From Streptomyces fodineus (lineage in GTDB: Bacteria; Actinomycetota; Actinomycetes; Streptomycetales; Streptomycetaceae): DNA of 64,000 nucleotides. The DNA lies in the NCBI RefSeq assembly GCF_001735805.1, contig NZ_CP017248.1:8866001-8930000 (forward strand), given 5' to 3'. Shown piece by piece: positions 50,000-58,852 of this stretch. Numbering within the stretch: the first letter of the stretch is position 1; the number at the start of each line of letters is the position of its first letter. The position numbers and the translations under genes were made by a program. Below the pieces are notes generated by a model, which saw only the letters and a program-made list of their open reading frames with translations, had not been told where the DNA came from and did no database searches.

Positions 50000-51232
50000 G
50001 TGTCCGCGTCCCGCGCGTTACCACCCCTGCCCCGCCGGGTGATCCTCGTCCTGGCGCTCGCCTGCGGAGCAAGCGTCTCGACCATCTACTTCCCGCAGGC
50101 GATCAGTTCGCTGATCGCCGCCGATCTGCGCGTCCCGGAGGGCTCCGCGGCCCTCGTCGTCACCGCGGCCCAGTTCGGTTACGCGGGCGGCGTCTTCCTG
50201 CTCGTCCCGCTCGGCGACCGGCTGCCGCCCCGCCGGCTGATCGGCACCCTGCTCGCGCTGACCGCGGCGGGTCTGGTCGTCGCCGGAACCGCGCCGACGC
50301 TGTCCGTCCTCGTGGTGGCGAGCGCGGCCACCGGTGTCACCACCGTCGTCCCGCAGATCATCATCCCGATGACCGCCGGGCTCGTACCCGCCGAGCGCCG
50401 CGGTGCCGTCACCGGCACCCTGCTCAGCGGACTCATCGGCGGCATCCTGCTGGCCCGCACCTTCAGCGGCACGCTCGGCGAGTGGCTGGGCTGGCGCGCC
50501 CCCTACCTTGTCGCCGCGGTGCTCGTGCTCGCCCTCGCCGTGACGCTGGCCCGAGTGGTGCCGGAGACCACACCCTCGTCCGAACAGCGGTACCTCGACC
50601 TCATATCCGCCCCGCTGCGCCTGCTGCGCGAGGAACCCGACCTGCGCCGCTCGTGCCTCTACCAGGCCACCGTCTTCGCCGGCTTCAGCGCCGCCTGGAC
50701 CGCGCTCACGCTGCTGGTGACCGGGCCGGCGTACGGGATGGGCGCCCAGGCCGTGGGGGTGCTCGGACTCGTCGGTGCCGCGAGCATGTTCTGCACCCCG
50801 CTCGCCGGTCGCGCGGCCGACCGCCGGGGACCCGACACGGTGAGCCTGTGGTGCCTGCTCGGGGTGATCGGCTCGGCGGGGGTGCTGGCCCTCGGCGGGA
50901 TCGGCGGCACGGCCGGTCTCGTCGTGCTGGCCGGCGGCATGCTGCTCCTCGACGTCGCCGTGCAGAGCGGCCAAGTCGCCAACCAGGCCCGCAACTTCGC
51001 GCTCCGGCCCGACGCGCGGGCCCGGATCAACACCGCTTACATGACGTGCGCCTTCCTCGGCGGCAGCGCCGGGTCCTGGCTCGGGGTACGGGCGTACGGC
51101 CGGCTCGGCTGGCCGGGGGTGACGGGGCTGGTGGCCCTGTCCGCCACGATCGCACTGACCCGGCATCTGACCAGGCGACGTACGGCCGCCCTTCCCACCG
51201 AGGAGACGGCGACGCCGAGCCGGGTGCCGTGA
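50000..51232 (+). CDS. MFS transporter (drug/solute exporter type)
   Basis: A 410-residue integral membrane protein with about 12 helices (for example VILVLALACGASVSTIYFPQ, AAQFGYAGGVFLLVPLGDRL, IGTLLALTAAGLVVAGTA). The loop 2-3 motif is LGDRLPPRRLIGTLL, close to the MFS G-x3-D-R-x-G-R-R signature. A long central loop follows helix 6 (RVVPETTPSSEQRYLDLISA). Proton-coupled export of a small molecule is likely; the substrate is unknown. The GTG start follows GAGAGGTG, directly after the right arm of the shared operator, so it is probably repressed or activated by the CGNR protein. Confidence 0.88.
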   Translation: MSASRALPPLPRRVILVLALACGASVSTIYFPQAISSLIAADLRVPEGSAALVVTAAQFGYAGGVFLLVPLGDRLPPRRLIGTLLALTAAGLVVAGTAPTLSVLVVASAATGVTTVVPQIIIPMTAGLVPAERRGAVTGTLLSGLIGGILLARTFSGTLGEWLGWRAPYLVAAVLVLALAVTLARVVPETTPSSEQRYLDLISAPLRLLREEPDLRRSCLYQATVFAGFSAAWTALTLLVTGPAYGMGAQAVGVLGLVGAASMFCTPLAGRAADRRGPDTVSLWCLLGVIGSAGVLALGGIGGTAGLVVLAGGMLLLDVAVQSGQVANQARNFALRPDARARINTAYMTCAFLGGSAGSWLGVRAYGRLGWPGVTGLVALSATIALTRHLTRRRTAALPTEETATPSRVP

Positions 51233-51339
51233 CGTGGGTCCGGTGAGGCCGGGCTGAGCCAGGTCGGGGTCGGCCAGGGCGCCAAGTCCCCCCGTGCCCG
51301 CCGTGCCGACCTACCCGTTACCCCGCCCCGGCCCGCCCC

Positions 51340-52644
51340 CTACCCCGCAGGCCGTGTCCGCAGATCCACGATCCGGCGGATCTTGCCCACGGACCGCTCC
51401 AGCGACTCGGGCTCCACGATCTCCACGTCGACGGACACCCCGATCCCGTCCTTCACGGCCGCGACGATGGACCGGGCCGCCGCCTCCCGTGTCTCCGGGC
51501 CCGCGTCCGGGCGGGCCTCGGCCCGGACGGTCAGCCGGTCCAGCCGGCCCTCGCGGGTCAGCCGGAGCTGGAAGTGGGGCGCCACGCCGGGGGTGCGGAG
51601 CACGATCTCCTCGATCTGGGTCGGGAAGAGGTTGACCCCGCGCAGGATCACCATGTCGTCACTGCGCCCGGTGATCTTCTCCATCCGCCGGAACACCCGC
51701 GCCGTGCCGGGCAGCAGCCGGGTGAGGTCCCGGGTGCGGTACCGGACGACCGGCATGGCCTCCTTGGTCAGGGAGGTGAACACCAGCTCCCCCTGCTCGC
51801 CCTCCGGCAGTACCTCACCCGTGATCGGGTCGACCACTTCCGGATAGAAGTGGTCCTCCCAGATGGTCAGTCCGTCCTTGGTCTCCACGCACTCCTGAGC
51901 CACACCGGGGCCGATCACCTCGGACAGTCCGTAGAGGTCGACGGCGTCGATCGCGAACCGCTCCTCGATCTCGTGCCGCATCTGCTGGGTCCAGGGTTCG
52001 GCGCCGAAGACGCCCACGCGCAGGGAGGTGCCGCGCGGGTCCACGCGCTGCCGCTCGAACTCGTCCAGCAGGGTGAGCATGTAGGACGGTGTCACCATGA
52101 TCACGGCAGGCTGGAGATCCTGGATCAGCTGCACCTGCCGGGCCGTCATGCCGCCGGAGGCCGGGACGACCGTACAGCCCAGGCGCTCGGCACCGTAGTG
52201 GGCGCCCAGACCACCGGTGAACAGACCGTAGCCGTAGGCCACATGCACGATGTCACCGGGCCGCCCGCCGGCCGCCCGGATCGACCGCGCCACCATGTCG
52301 GCCCACATGGAAAGGTCGTTGTCCGTGTAGCCGACCACCGTGGGGCGTCCGGTGGTGCCACTGGAGGCGTGCAGCCGGCGGATCCGCTCGCGCGGCACGG
52401 CGAACATGCCGTAGGGGTAGTTCTCCCTGAGGTCGGCCTTGGTCGTGAAGGGGAAACGCGCCAGATCGGCGAGGGAACGGCAGTCCTCCGGGCGGACGCC
52501 GGCCTTGTCGAAGGACTCCCGGTAGAACGGCACGTTGTCGTAGGCGTGCCGCAGCGAGGTGCGCAGCCGCTCCAGCTGCACTTCCCGCAGTTCCGCGGGC
52601 CCGAGCCGTTCGCCCGCGTCGAGCAGGTCCGTCGCGTCCGCCAT
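51340..52644 (-). CDS. paaK: Phenylacetate-CoA ligase
   Basis: A 434-residue adenylate-forming enzyme that converts phenylacetate, ATP and CoA to phenylacetyl-CoA. It has the PaaK signature set: VPFYRESFDKAGVRPEDCRS, FPFTTKADLRENYPYGMFAV, LHASSGTTGRPTVVGYTDND (phosphate loop), DLYGLSEVIGPGVAQECVE and RSDDMVILRGVNLFPTQIEE, then VGKIRRIVDLR near the end. GGGAGGCG lies 8 bases before the ATG. A TetR-type palindrome 35 bases upstream may be a PaaR site. No other phenylacetate genes are in the window, so it may serve another aryl acid. Confidence 0.9.
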   Translation of the reverse strand: MADATDLLDAGERLGPAELREVQLERLRTSLRHAYDNVPFYRESFDKAGVRPEDCRSLADLARFPFTTKADLRENYPYGMFAVPRERIRRLHASSGTTGRPTVVGYTDNDLSMWADMVARSIRAAGGRPGDIVHVAYGYGLFTGGLGAHYGAERLGCTVVPASGGMTARQVQLIQDLQPAVIMVTPSYMLTLLDEFERQRVDPRGTSLRVGVFGAEPWTQQMRHEIEERFAIDAVDLYGLSEVIGPGVAQECVETKDGLTIWEDHFYPEVVDPITGEVLPEGEQGELVFTSLTKEAMPVVRYRTRDLTRLLPGTARVFRRMEKITGRSDDMVILRGVNLFPTQIEEIVLRTPGVAPHFQLRLTREGRLDRLTVRAEARPDAGPETREAAARSIVAAVKDGIGVSVDVEIVEPESLERSVGKIRRIVDLRTRPAG

Positions 52645-52678
52645 CGAGTCGCCTCCCTCGCCGTCCGTACATTCCGGG

Positions 52679-52696
52679 CGACCGATCATTCGGTCG
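52679..52696. promoter_or_regulatory. Palindrome CGACCGATCATTCGGTCG upstream of paaK
   Basis: Seven-base arms CGACCGA and TCGGTCG around TCAT, 35 bases before the paaK start. ACCGA-type palindromes of this kind are operators of TetR-family PaaR repressors in some actinobacteria; no such regulator is encoded here. Confidence 0.65.
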
Positions 52697-52770
52697 AGTC
52701 GTTCGGGGCCCAGTAATCCAGGCCATGCGGCCAGAGGCAAGGGGGATGCGGTGACTTTCTGCGCCGACCG

Positions 52771-52796
52771 CGCCGGAACGTTGCGCCGTTCCGGCG
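52771..52796. promoter_or_regulatory. 10-bp inverted repeat upstream of the alpha/beta hydrolase
   Basis: CGCCGGAACG (52771-52780) and CGTTCCGGCG (52787-52796) are perfect complements around TTGCGC, 20 bases before the hydrolase ATG. It could be an operator or a hairpin in the mRNA leader. Confidence 0.6.
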
Positions 52797-52816
52797 GGGC
52801 CCGACATGATCACGCC

Positions 52817-53683
52817 ATGCCGACCTTCACCACACCCGACGGCACCCGGCTCGCCTACCACCTGCGGGGTGCCGGTGAGCCGCTCGCCGTCCTGCCCGGC
52901 GGCCCGATGCGTGCCTCCGCCTACCTCGCAGACCTCGGCGGACTGACCGCGCACCGCCGCCTGGCCCTGCTGGATCTGCGGGGCACCGGTGACTCCGCGG
53001 TGCCGGCGGACCCGGCGACCTACCGCTGCGACCGCATGGTCGAGGACGTGGAGGTATGGCGGGCACACATGGGTCTGGAACACATGGATCTGCTCGCCCA
53101 CTCGGCGGGCGCGGCCCTGGCCATGCTCTACGCGGCCCGCCACCCGCGGCGGATCCGGCGGCTGCTGCTGATCACGCCCAACCCGTCCGCCCTGGGCGTC
53201 CGGGCGACCCCCGAGGACCGGCTGGCCGCGGCCCGGCTGCGCACGCAGGAGCCGTGGTTCGCGGAGGCGTTCTGGGCCTTCCGGGACTGGCTGGCGGGGG
53301 AGGCGGACTTCGACGACGTGTTCCTGCCGTTCTTCTACGGCCGCTGGGACGACGCGGCCAGGGCGCACGCGGACGCCGACGTGGAGCAGACCAACGAGGA
53401 GGCGGCGGAACGCTACTTCGCCGACGGCGCCTTCGCCCCGGACACGACCCGGGCCGCCCTCGCCGAGCTGACCGCCCCGGTCCTCGTCCACGCCGGGGAA
53501 GTCGACGGCGGCCCGCGCCCGGACCTGGCCCGCCGGGCCGCCGAGGCCTTCCCGAGGGCCGAGATCGCCGTCCAGCCCGGCGCCGGCCACTACCCCTGGC
53601 TGGACGACCCGGAGTGGTTCGTGCGACGCGTCCTCGCCTTCCTCGACGGGCCGGCGGGTCCCGATCTGCCCTGGGCAGAGTAG
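52817..53683 (+). CDS. Alpha/beta hydrolase (proline iminopeptidase-like)
   Basis: A 288-residue hydrolase. LAVLPGGPMRASAYLADLGG carries the oxyanion GGP motif of the S33 family; LLAHSAGAALAMLYAARHP holds the nucleophile Ser96; LVHAGEVDGGPRPDL holds the acid; and GAGHYPWLDDPEWF holds the His. S33 enzymes release N-terminal Pro or hydrolyse esters; substrate unknown. The ribosome site is poor, and a strong inverted repeat ends 20 bases before the start. It is divergent from paaK. A second, broken hydrolase follows on the same strand. Confidence 0.85.
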   Translation: MPTFTTPDGTRLAYHLRGAGEPLAVLPGGPMRASAYLADLGGLTAHRRLALLDLRGTGDSAVPADPATYRCDRMVEDVEVWRAHMGLEHMDLLAHSAGAALAMLYAARHPRRIRRLLLITPNPSALGVRATPEDRLAAARLRTQEPWFAEAFWAFRDWLAGEADFDDVFLPFFYGRWDDAARAHADADVEQTNEEAAERYFADGAFAPDTTRAALAELTAPVLVHAGEVDGGPRPDLARRAAEAFPRAEIAVQPGAGHYPWLDDPEWFVRRVLAFLDGPAGPDLPWAE

Positions 53684-53730
53684 GCGGCCAGGGCCGGACC
53701 GCCCGGCCGGCGTGCCCGGCATGGGCTTCG

Positions 53731-54026
53731 CGGCGCGCGCTGTACACCGGCGAGGCGAACGGCATCACCCTGGACTGCCGGGCCTGGGGCCCGGCGGACG
53801 TCCCGCCCGTCGTCCTGTTGCACCGCAGGGGCGCGGACGGCGCCGACCGGACGACCATCGCCGAACGGCTCGCGGCACCCCCGCGCCCACGCCGGGTGTA
53901 GCGCCCCCGACCAGCGCGGCGACGGACGCAGCGACCGGCCCGGGGACTGCCGGGCGGAGGCGATGAGCGACGACGTCCACGCCCTGCCGGCCGCCCTCGG
54001 CCTGGACCGCGCCGATGTGGACCGCC
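53731..54026 (+). pseudogene. Remnant of a second alpha/beta hydrolase
   Basis: One frame reads LYTGEANGITLDCRAWGPAD, VPPVVLLHRRGADGADRTTI, AERLAAPPRPRRV and then a stop at 53901. A second frame continues APDQRGDGRSDRPGDCRAEA, MSDDVHALPAALGLDRADV. Together they match the N-terminal third of an alpha/beta hydrolase, with a frameshift near 53895 and loss of everything after the segment before the nucleophile elbow. The sulfatase gene's 3' end adjoins at 54037, so the rest was probably deleted. Confidence 0.65.
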
Positions 54027-54036
54027 GTCGGCACGT

Positions 54037-56070
54037 TCAGCCAGCTTGCGGTCCGAACGCCTTCAGGAACCGGTCGCGGAAGCTGTCCATCCCCCAGACC
54101 GGGGCGTTCGCGGCGGGTTTCAGCCCCTCGGTCCAGCCCCAGCCGGAGATCCGGTCCAGCACCTCGGGGTCGTGGGCGACGACGGTGACCGGCACGTCCT
54201 GGCGGGGGTCGTTCCCGGTGACGGTCGGCACGGGCTGGTGGTCGCCGAGGAAGACCAGGACCGTGTTGTTGTTGCCGTAGCGCCGCAGGAACCCGACGAG
54301 GCTGTTCAGCGAGTACTCGATGGAGGTGCGGTATTCGGCGCGCACGCTCTCCGGGTGCCTCCAGACCTCCTCCTGGGACTTGCCCTCGCGCCTGATCTGC
54401 TGGAACACCGAGCCGTCGCCCAGCTTTCGCCAGTCGACCATGCGGGGCAAGGGCGCCCAGGGATAGTGGCTGGAGGTGAGGATGATCTCCGCCATCAGCG
54501 GACTGCGGCCCCGCTTGCCGAACTCCCGCCGCCGGAACGTCTCCAGGGCGAACTGGTCCGGCACCTGCGACCAGCCGAAGTCCGGGCCGTGATAGTCGAG
54601 ATGATGGCCGTCGTAGACATGGTCCAGGCCGAAGAACCGGCCCTCCGGCCAGGCCACCAGCACCCCCGGCACCACGCCGACCGTGCGCCAGGCACCGGTG
54701 CTGCGGAAGGAACCGGTGAGGGTCGTCCGGTCGCTGGAGGTGAGGGAGCGGAACCGCTGCTGGTTGCTGATCCACAGACCGGACAGCAAGGTCGAGTGGG
54801 CCAGCCAGCTGCCGCCGCCGGTCACCGGCGAGCGCAGCCAGCCGCTGCGCGCCCGGAAGCCGGCGGCCTTGAGGGTGTCGTCGCTCTCCTTGAGGACCGT
54901 GCCGATCCGTGGGGCCATCGCCGGGTCCTCGATGGCCGAACGGCCGTAGCTCTCGACGAACGTGAACAGCACGTCCTTGCCGCGCAGGCCGGTCAGCAGC
55001 CGGCTGGGCGGTGTGTGGGCGAAGGCGTCGTCGGCGGCCTGGCTTCGGAAGCGACGGGCGTCCGCGAGGGAGACGCGGACCTGCTTGGCGCGGTCGCCGA
55101 GGAGGTCGGCGTCGAGCGTGGCGGCGACGGGCCCGACGCGGGTGTGCAGGCCGAGCACGACACAGGTGATCCAGACGGTGCTCAGCACCAGGACGGCACG
55201 GACGGACCGGGCGTGGTGGCGGGCCATCAGCGTGGTCAGCCGGACCGTCGCTCCCGAGGTCAGGACCAGGACGGCGACCGAGAGGAGCAGGGCGCCGGCG
55301 ATGGCGATCAGCTCGCCGCCGCGGCCGGAGGTGTCCTGCAGATAGTCCGCCGCGTTGCCCAGCAGGGCCCAGTCCAGCACCGGGTCGAAGGGGCGGTACA
55401 GCACCGAATAGAAGCCGATGTCGAGGCATTTGAGGAGTGTCACCAGTCCGATCAGCACGCCGGCGGCCGCCGCTGCGGCCCGCCTGGCCCGGGGTGGCAC
55501 CACGAGCAGTACGGCGGCGAGCAGGATGCCCTCGGCCGGCAGACGTACGAACGCCTTCAGCCTGAGCTGGTCGGGCTGGTCGGGCAGCAGCAGCGCGGCG
55601 AGGAGGAGGCCGGCGGCGAGGAGGCTCACGCCGATGCCAACTCCCCGTGCAAGGGCTGCCCGCCTGCCGGGCGGGCAGATCTCGGCGGCCAGTTCCCGGG
55701 CGAACCGGGCGGGCCCGCCGAATGATCTGGTCCAGGGGCCCGGACCCCGCGCTCCACGTGCCCGCCCCCCGGGCCGGCCGGCTGCCGTGACCGCCTCCGC
55801 CTCCCGCGCGGCGGGATCGGCCCCTTCCGTCAGCCTGATGGACCTCCCCGCGCCGACCGGTCCTGCGGACTTGCCGCCGGGTGGCGGTCCGGCGGGCTCT
55901 CTGCCTTCCTCCGGCGTGGCCGCACTCTCCGTCCCGGCGGGCCCCGCGCCGGCCGGCGGCCCGATCGGCTCCCGGCCTCCGGCCGGCCGGCCGTGACCCC
56001 CGGCTCCCGTCGGCCCGGTGTCCGTCTCGTCTGCGCTCTCCGGCAGGTGATCAGGCGTGCGGTGAGACAC
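54037..56070 (-). CDS. LtaS-like membrane sulfatase-fold hydrolase/transferase
   Basis: A 677-residue protein. A long disordered Gly/Pro/Ala-rich N-terminus of about 130 residues precedes about five transmembrane helices (for example GIGVSLLAAGLLLAALLLPD, LLAIAG-type helices, VLVLSTVWITCVVLGLH). An extracellular sulfatase-fold domain follows: DVLFTFVESYGRSAIED, SPVTGGGSWLAHSTLLSGLW (nucleophile region), EIILTSSHYPWAPLP and VLVFLGDHQPVPTV with metal ligands. The layout equals lipoteichoic-acid synthases and phosphoglycerol or phosphoethanolamine transferases; true sulfatase activity is unlikely. GTG at 56070 has GGAAGGA upstream; a GTG at 56145 in frame lacks one. Downstream of the FadD19-like gene. 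Confidence 0.82.
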   Translation of the reverse strand: MSHRTPDHLPESADETDTGPTGAGGHGRPAGGREPIGPPAGAGPAGTESAATPEEGREPAGPPPGGKSAGPVGAGRSIRLTEGADPAAREAEAVTAAGRPGGRARGARGPGPWTRSFGGPARFARELAAEICPPGRRAALARGVGIGVSLLAAGLLLAALLLPDQPDQLRLKAFVRLPAEGILLAAVLLVVPPRARRAAAAAAGVLIGLVTLLKCLDIGFYSVLYRPFDPVLDWALLGNAADYLQDTSGRGGELIAIAGALLLSVAVLVLTSGATVRLTTLMARHHARSVRAVLVLSTVWITCVVLGLHTRVGPVAATLDADLLGDRAKQVRVSLADARRFRSQAADDAFAHTPPSRLLTGLRGKDVLFTFVESYGRSAIEDPAMAPRIGTVLKESDDTLKAAGFRARSGWLRSPVTGGGSWLAHSTLLSGLWISNQQRFRSLTSSDRTTLTGSFRSTGAWRTVGVVPGVLVAWPEGRFFGLDHVYDGHHLDYHGPDFGWSQVPDQFALETFRRREFGKRGRSPLMAEIILTSSHYPWAPLPRMVDWRKLGDGSVFQQIRREGKSQEEVWRHPESVRAEYRTSIEYSLNSLVGFLRRYGNNNTVLVFLGDHQPVPTVTGNDPRQDVPVTVVAHDPEVLDRISGWGWTEGLKPAANAPVWGMDSFRDRFLKAFGPQAG

Positions 56071-56225
56071 CCGGAGATCCTTCCGTGCGTGGCCCGGTGC
56101 CGGTGCGGAAGGCCGGGACCGGCGCCCTGTCCGACCGATAGTCACCTAACGTAGTTGAATGGTGTCGATCGTGCGCACAGAGTAGTCCGACGGGGTGGTG
56201 AGGGCGGCCGGACGCCCCCGGGGCG

Positions 56226-57842
56226 CTACGGCTGGTCGGCCGCCACCGCCACCTCCCGGGCCCACCGGTAGTCGGCCTTGCCGCTCGGGGACCGCCGGAT
56301 GGCGTCCGCGATCACCAGCTGGCGGGGGATCTTGTAGCCGGCCAGCCGGGTGCGGCAGTGACTCTGGATCTCGGCCAGCGAGGGGTGCGCCGCTCCCTCG
56401 CGCAGCTGCACCACGGCCGCCACATGGTTGCCCCAGGTGGTGTCCGGGACCCCGGCGACCAGCGCGTCGTACACGTCCGGATGCGCCTTGAGCGCCTGCT
56501 CGACCTCCTCCGGATAGACCTTCTCGCCTCCGGTGTTGATGCACTGCGAGCCCCGGCCGAGCACCGTGACGACGCCGTCCTCGTCGACCGTCGCCATGTC
56601 GCCGAGCAGGACCCAGCGCTGCCCGTCCTTCTCGAAGAACGTCTCGGCGGTTTTCCGCGCGTCGTTGTAGTAGCCGAGCGGGACGTGACCGCACTGGGCG
56701 ACCCGGCCGATCTCGCCCACGGCGACCGGCTCGTGCGTCGCCGGATCCACCACGCGGGTACGGGAGTTGACCTTGAGGCGGAAGCCGCGCTCGGGTCCCG
56801 AGTCCTCCGTCGCCGTACCGTTGAAGCCGGACTCCGAGGAGCCGAAGTTGTTGAGCAGCAGGGCGTTCGGGACCAGCTCCCGGAACTGCCGGCGCACCGT
56901 CTCCGACATGATCGCGCCCGACGAGGACACGCTGAACAGGGCCGAGCAGTCGGTGCCCTTGAGCGGGCCGCTCAGCGCGTCGATCAGCGGCCGGAGCATC
57001 GCGTCCCCGACCAGCGACATGCTGGTGACCTTCTCCTTCTCGACGGTCCGCAGCACCTCCTCCGGCACGAACTTGCGGTGCACCACGACGCGTTGGCCGA
57101 AGTTGAAGCCGATGAACGCCGTCAGGGTGGAGGTGCCGTGCATCAGCGGGGGAGTGGGGAAGAAGGTGAGGCCAAAGCCCCCGGCGGCGACCCGCTCGGC
57201 CAGCTCCTCCGGCGTCTTCACCGGCTCGCCGGTCGGCGCGCCGCCGCCCAGCCCCGCGAAGAACAGGTCCTCCTGGCGCCACATCACCCCCTTGGGCATG
57301 CCGGTCGTGCCGCCGGTGTAGATGATGAACTGGTCGTCCCCGGAGCGTTCCGGAAAGCCCCGCCCGGGCGAACCGGAGGCCTCCGCGTCGGCGAACGGCA
57401 CCGCCCCGGGCACCCCGGCCGCCTCCGGGCCCACCCGCAGCAGATGCCGTAGCTTCGGCGTGCGGGGCAGCGCCGCCGCGACCCGGTCGGCGAACTCGGT
57501 GTCGAAGACCAGCGCGACCAGATCGGCGTCCCGGTAGAGGTACACCAACTCCTCTTCGACATAGCGGTAGTTGACGTTCACCGGGACGATCCGCGCCTTC
57601 AGGCAGGCCAGCACCGTCTGCAGGTACTCCACGCCGTTGTACAGGTGAAGGCCGAGGTGTTCTCCGGGGCGTATCCCGGTGTCGATGAGGTGGTGGGCGA
57701 CACGGTTGGCGGCCGCGTCCAGCTCCGCGTAGGTCAGGCGGCGATCCTCGCCGGTGCCGGGATGGTCGACGTACACGAGCGCCTCGCGGCCCGGGACCAC
57801 GTCGACGACCGACTCGAACAGGTCGGCAAGGTTGTACTCCAC
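56226..57842 (-). CDS. Acyl-CoA synthetase, FadD19-like
   Basis: A 538-residue adenylate-forming ligase. YTGGTTGMPKGVMWRQEDLF is at 175-194, DAMLRPLIDALSGPLKG and NNFGSSESGFNGTATEDSGP follow, then VTVLGRGSQCINTGGEKVYP, EEVEQALKAHPDVYDALVAG and RSPSGKADYRWAREV with the catalytic Lys. These blocks match mycobacterial FadD19/FadD17, which load CoA onto the side chain of cholesterol- or sitosterol-derived C26/C27 acids. AGGAGGAG lies before the GTG start. It is divergent from an EchA19-like gene, as in the mycobacterial steroid region. Confidence 0.87.
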   Translation of the reverse strand: MEYNLADLFESVVDVVPGREALVYVDHPGTGEDRRLTYAELDAAANRVAHHLIDTGIRPGEHLGLHLYNGVEYLQTVLACLKARIVPVNVNYRYVEEELVYLYRDADLVALVFDTEFADRVAAALPRTPKLRHLLRVGPEAAGVPGAVPFADAEASGSPGRGFPERSGDDQFIIYTGGTTGMPKGVMWRQEDLFFAGLGGGAPTGEPVKTPEELAERVAAGGFGLTFFPTPPLMHGTSTLTAFIGFNFGQRVVVHRKFVPEEVLRTVEKEKVTSMSLVGDAMLRPLIDALSGPLKGTDCSALFSVSSSGAIMSETVRRQFRELVPNALLLNNFGSSESGFNGTATEDSGPERGFRLKVNSRTRVVDPATHEPVAVGEIGRVAQCGHVPLGYYNDARKTAETFFEKDGQRWVLLGDMATVDEDGVVTVLGRGSQCINTGGEKVYPEEVEQALKAHPDVYDALVAGVPDTTWGNHVAAVVQLREGAAHPSLAEIQSHCRTRLAGYKIPRQLVIADAIRRSPSGKADYRWAREVAVAADQP

Positions 57843-57948
57843 CGCTCCTCCTGACCCCGGCAGTCCTGGCGAACAAAGGCGCATCGGTCGGTTCGCCGGT
57901 CATCAGAGCAAAGCGCGCGGCAACTGGGAAGGCTTCGGGCACAATAAA

Positions 57949-57965
57949 TCTGACTGTCTGTCAGA
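57949..57965. promoter_or_regulatory. Operator-like palindrome TCTGACTGTCTGTCAGA
   Basis: Six-base arms TCTGAC and GTCAGA around TGTCT in the divergent promoter of the FadD19-like and EchA19-like genes. It shares arms, spacing, the preceding AA and the following AAAAC with the site at 35313-35329. Confidence 0.75.
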
Positions 57966-58030
57966 AAACCCTTGAAGTGCCTCCCCGCCTACTGCAACCT
58001 GTTCTCGTTCTCACCGAGGGGAGAAAGCCC

Positions 58031-58831
58031 ATGGGCGGGACGGAACACCTCACCGTGCGGCGCGAGGGCGCCACACTGGTGCTTACACTCAACCGGCCCG
58101 ACGCCAGGAACGCGCTCTCGCTTCCGATGCTCGTCGGCCTGTACGACGGCTGGCTGGAGGCCGACGCCGAGGACGACATCCGCTCGATCGTGCTCACCGG
58201 GGAAGGCGGCTCCTTCTGCGCCGGAATGGACCTGAAGGCGCTGGCCGGGAACGGCATGCAGGGCGAGCACTACCGCGACCGGCTCAAGGCCGACCCCGAC
58301 CTGCACTGGAAGGCGATGCTGCGCCACCACCGCCCCCGCAAACCGGTCATCGCCGCCGTCGAGGGGTACTGCGTGGCGGGCGGCACCGAGATCCTCCAGG
58401 GCACCGACATCCGGGTCGCGGGCGAGTCCGCGACCTTCGGCCTGTTCGAGGTCAGACGCGGACTGTTCCCGATCGGCGGCTCCACCGTCCGGCTGCAACG
58501 CCAGATCCCGCGCACCCACGCCCTGGAGATGCTGCTCACCGGACGGCCGTACAGCGCCCGGGAGGCCGCGGACATCGGACTGATCGGCCATGTCGTCCCC
58601 GACGGCACCGCGCTCGACAAGGCCTTGAGGATCGCCGAGCAGATCAACGCCTGCGGCCCGCTCGCCGTCGAGGCCGTCAAGGCGTCGGTGTACGAGACCG
58701 CCGAGATGACGGAGAGCGACGCCCTCGCGGCCGAACTCGCCCGCGGCTGGCCCATCTTCGACACCGCCGACGCCGAGGAAGGCGCCCGCGCCTTCGCGGG
58801 GAAACGGCCACCCGTCTACAAGCGTGCCTGA
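58031..58831 (+). CDS. Enoyl-CoA hydratase/isomerase (crotonase), EchA19-like
   Basis: A 266-residue crotonase-fold enzyme. The oxyanion strand is GEGGSFCAGMDLKALAG; AAVEGYCVAGGTEILQGTDI and ATFGLFEVRRGLFPIGGSTV carry the second oxyanion residues and the catalytic Glu of GLFE; the C-terminus is GWPIFDTADAEEGARAFAGK. It hydrates trans-2-enoyl-CoA; in the mycobacterial counterpart the substrate is a steroid side-chain enoyl-CoA. GGGGAG is 8 bases before the ATG. It is followed by three genes 21, -4 and -4 bases apart, forming one operon. Confidence 0.87.
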   Translation: MGGTEHLTVRREGATLVLTLNRPDARNALSLPMLVGLYDGWLEADAEDDIRSIVLTGEGGSFCAGMDLKALAGNGMQGEHYRDRLKADPDLHWKAMLRHHRPRKPVIAAVEGYCVAGGTEILQGTDIRVAGESATFGLFEVRRGLFPIGGSTVRLQRQIPRTHALEMLLTGRPYSAREAADIGLIGHVVPDGTALDKALRIAEQINACGPLAVEAVKASVYETAEMTESDALAAELARGWPIFDTADAEEGARAFAGKRPPVYKRA

Positions 58832-58852
58832 ACCGCCGAAGGAGCCTCCAGG

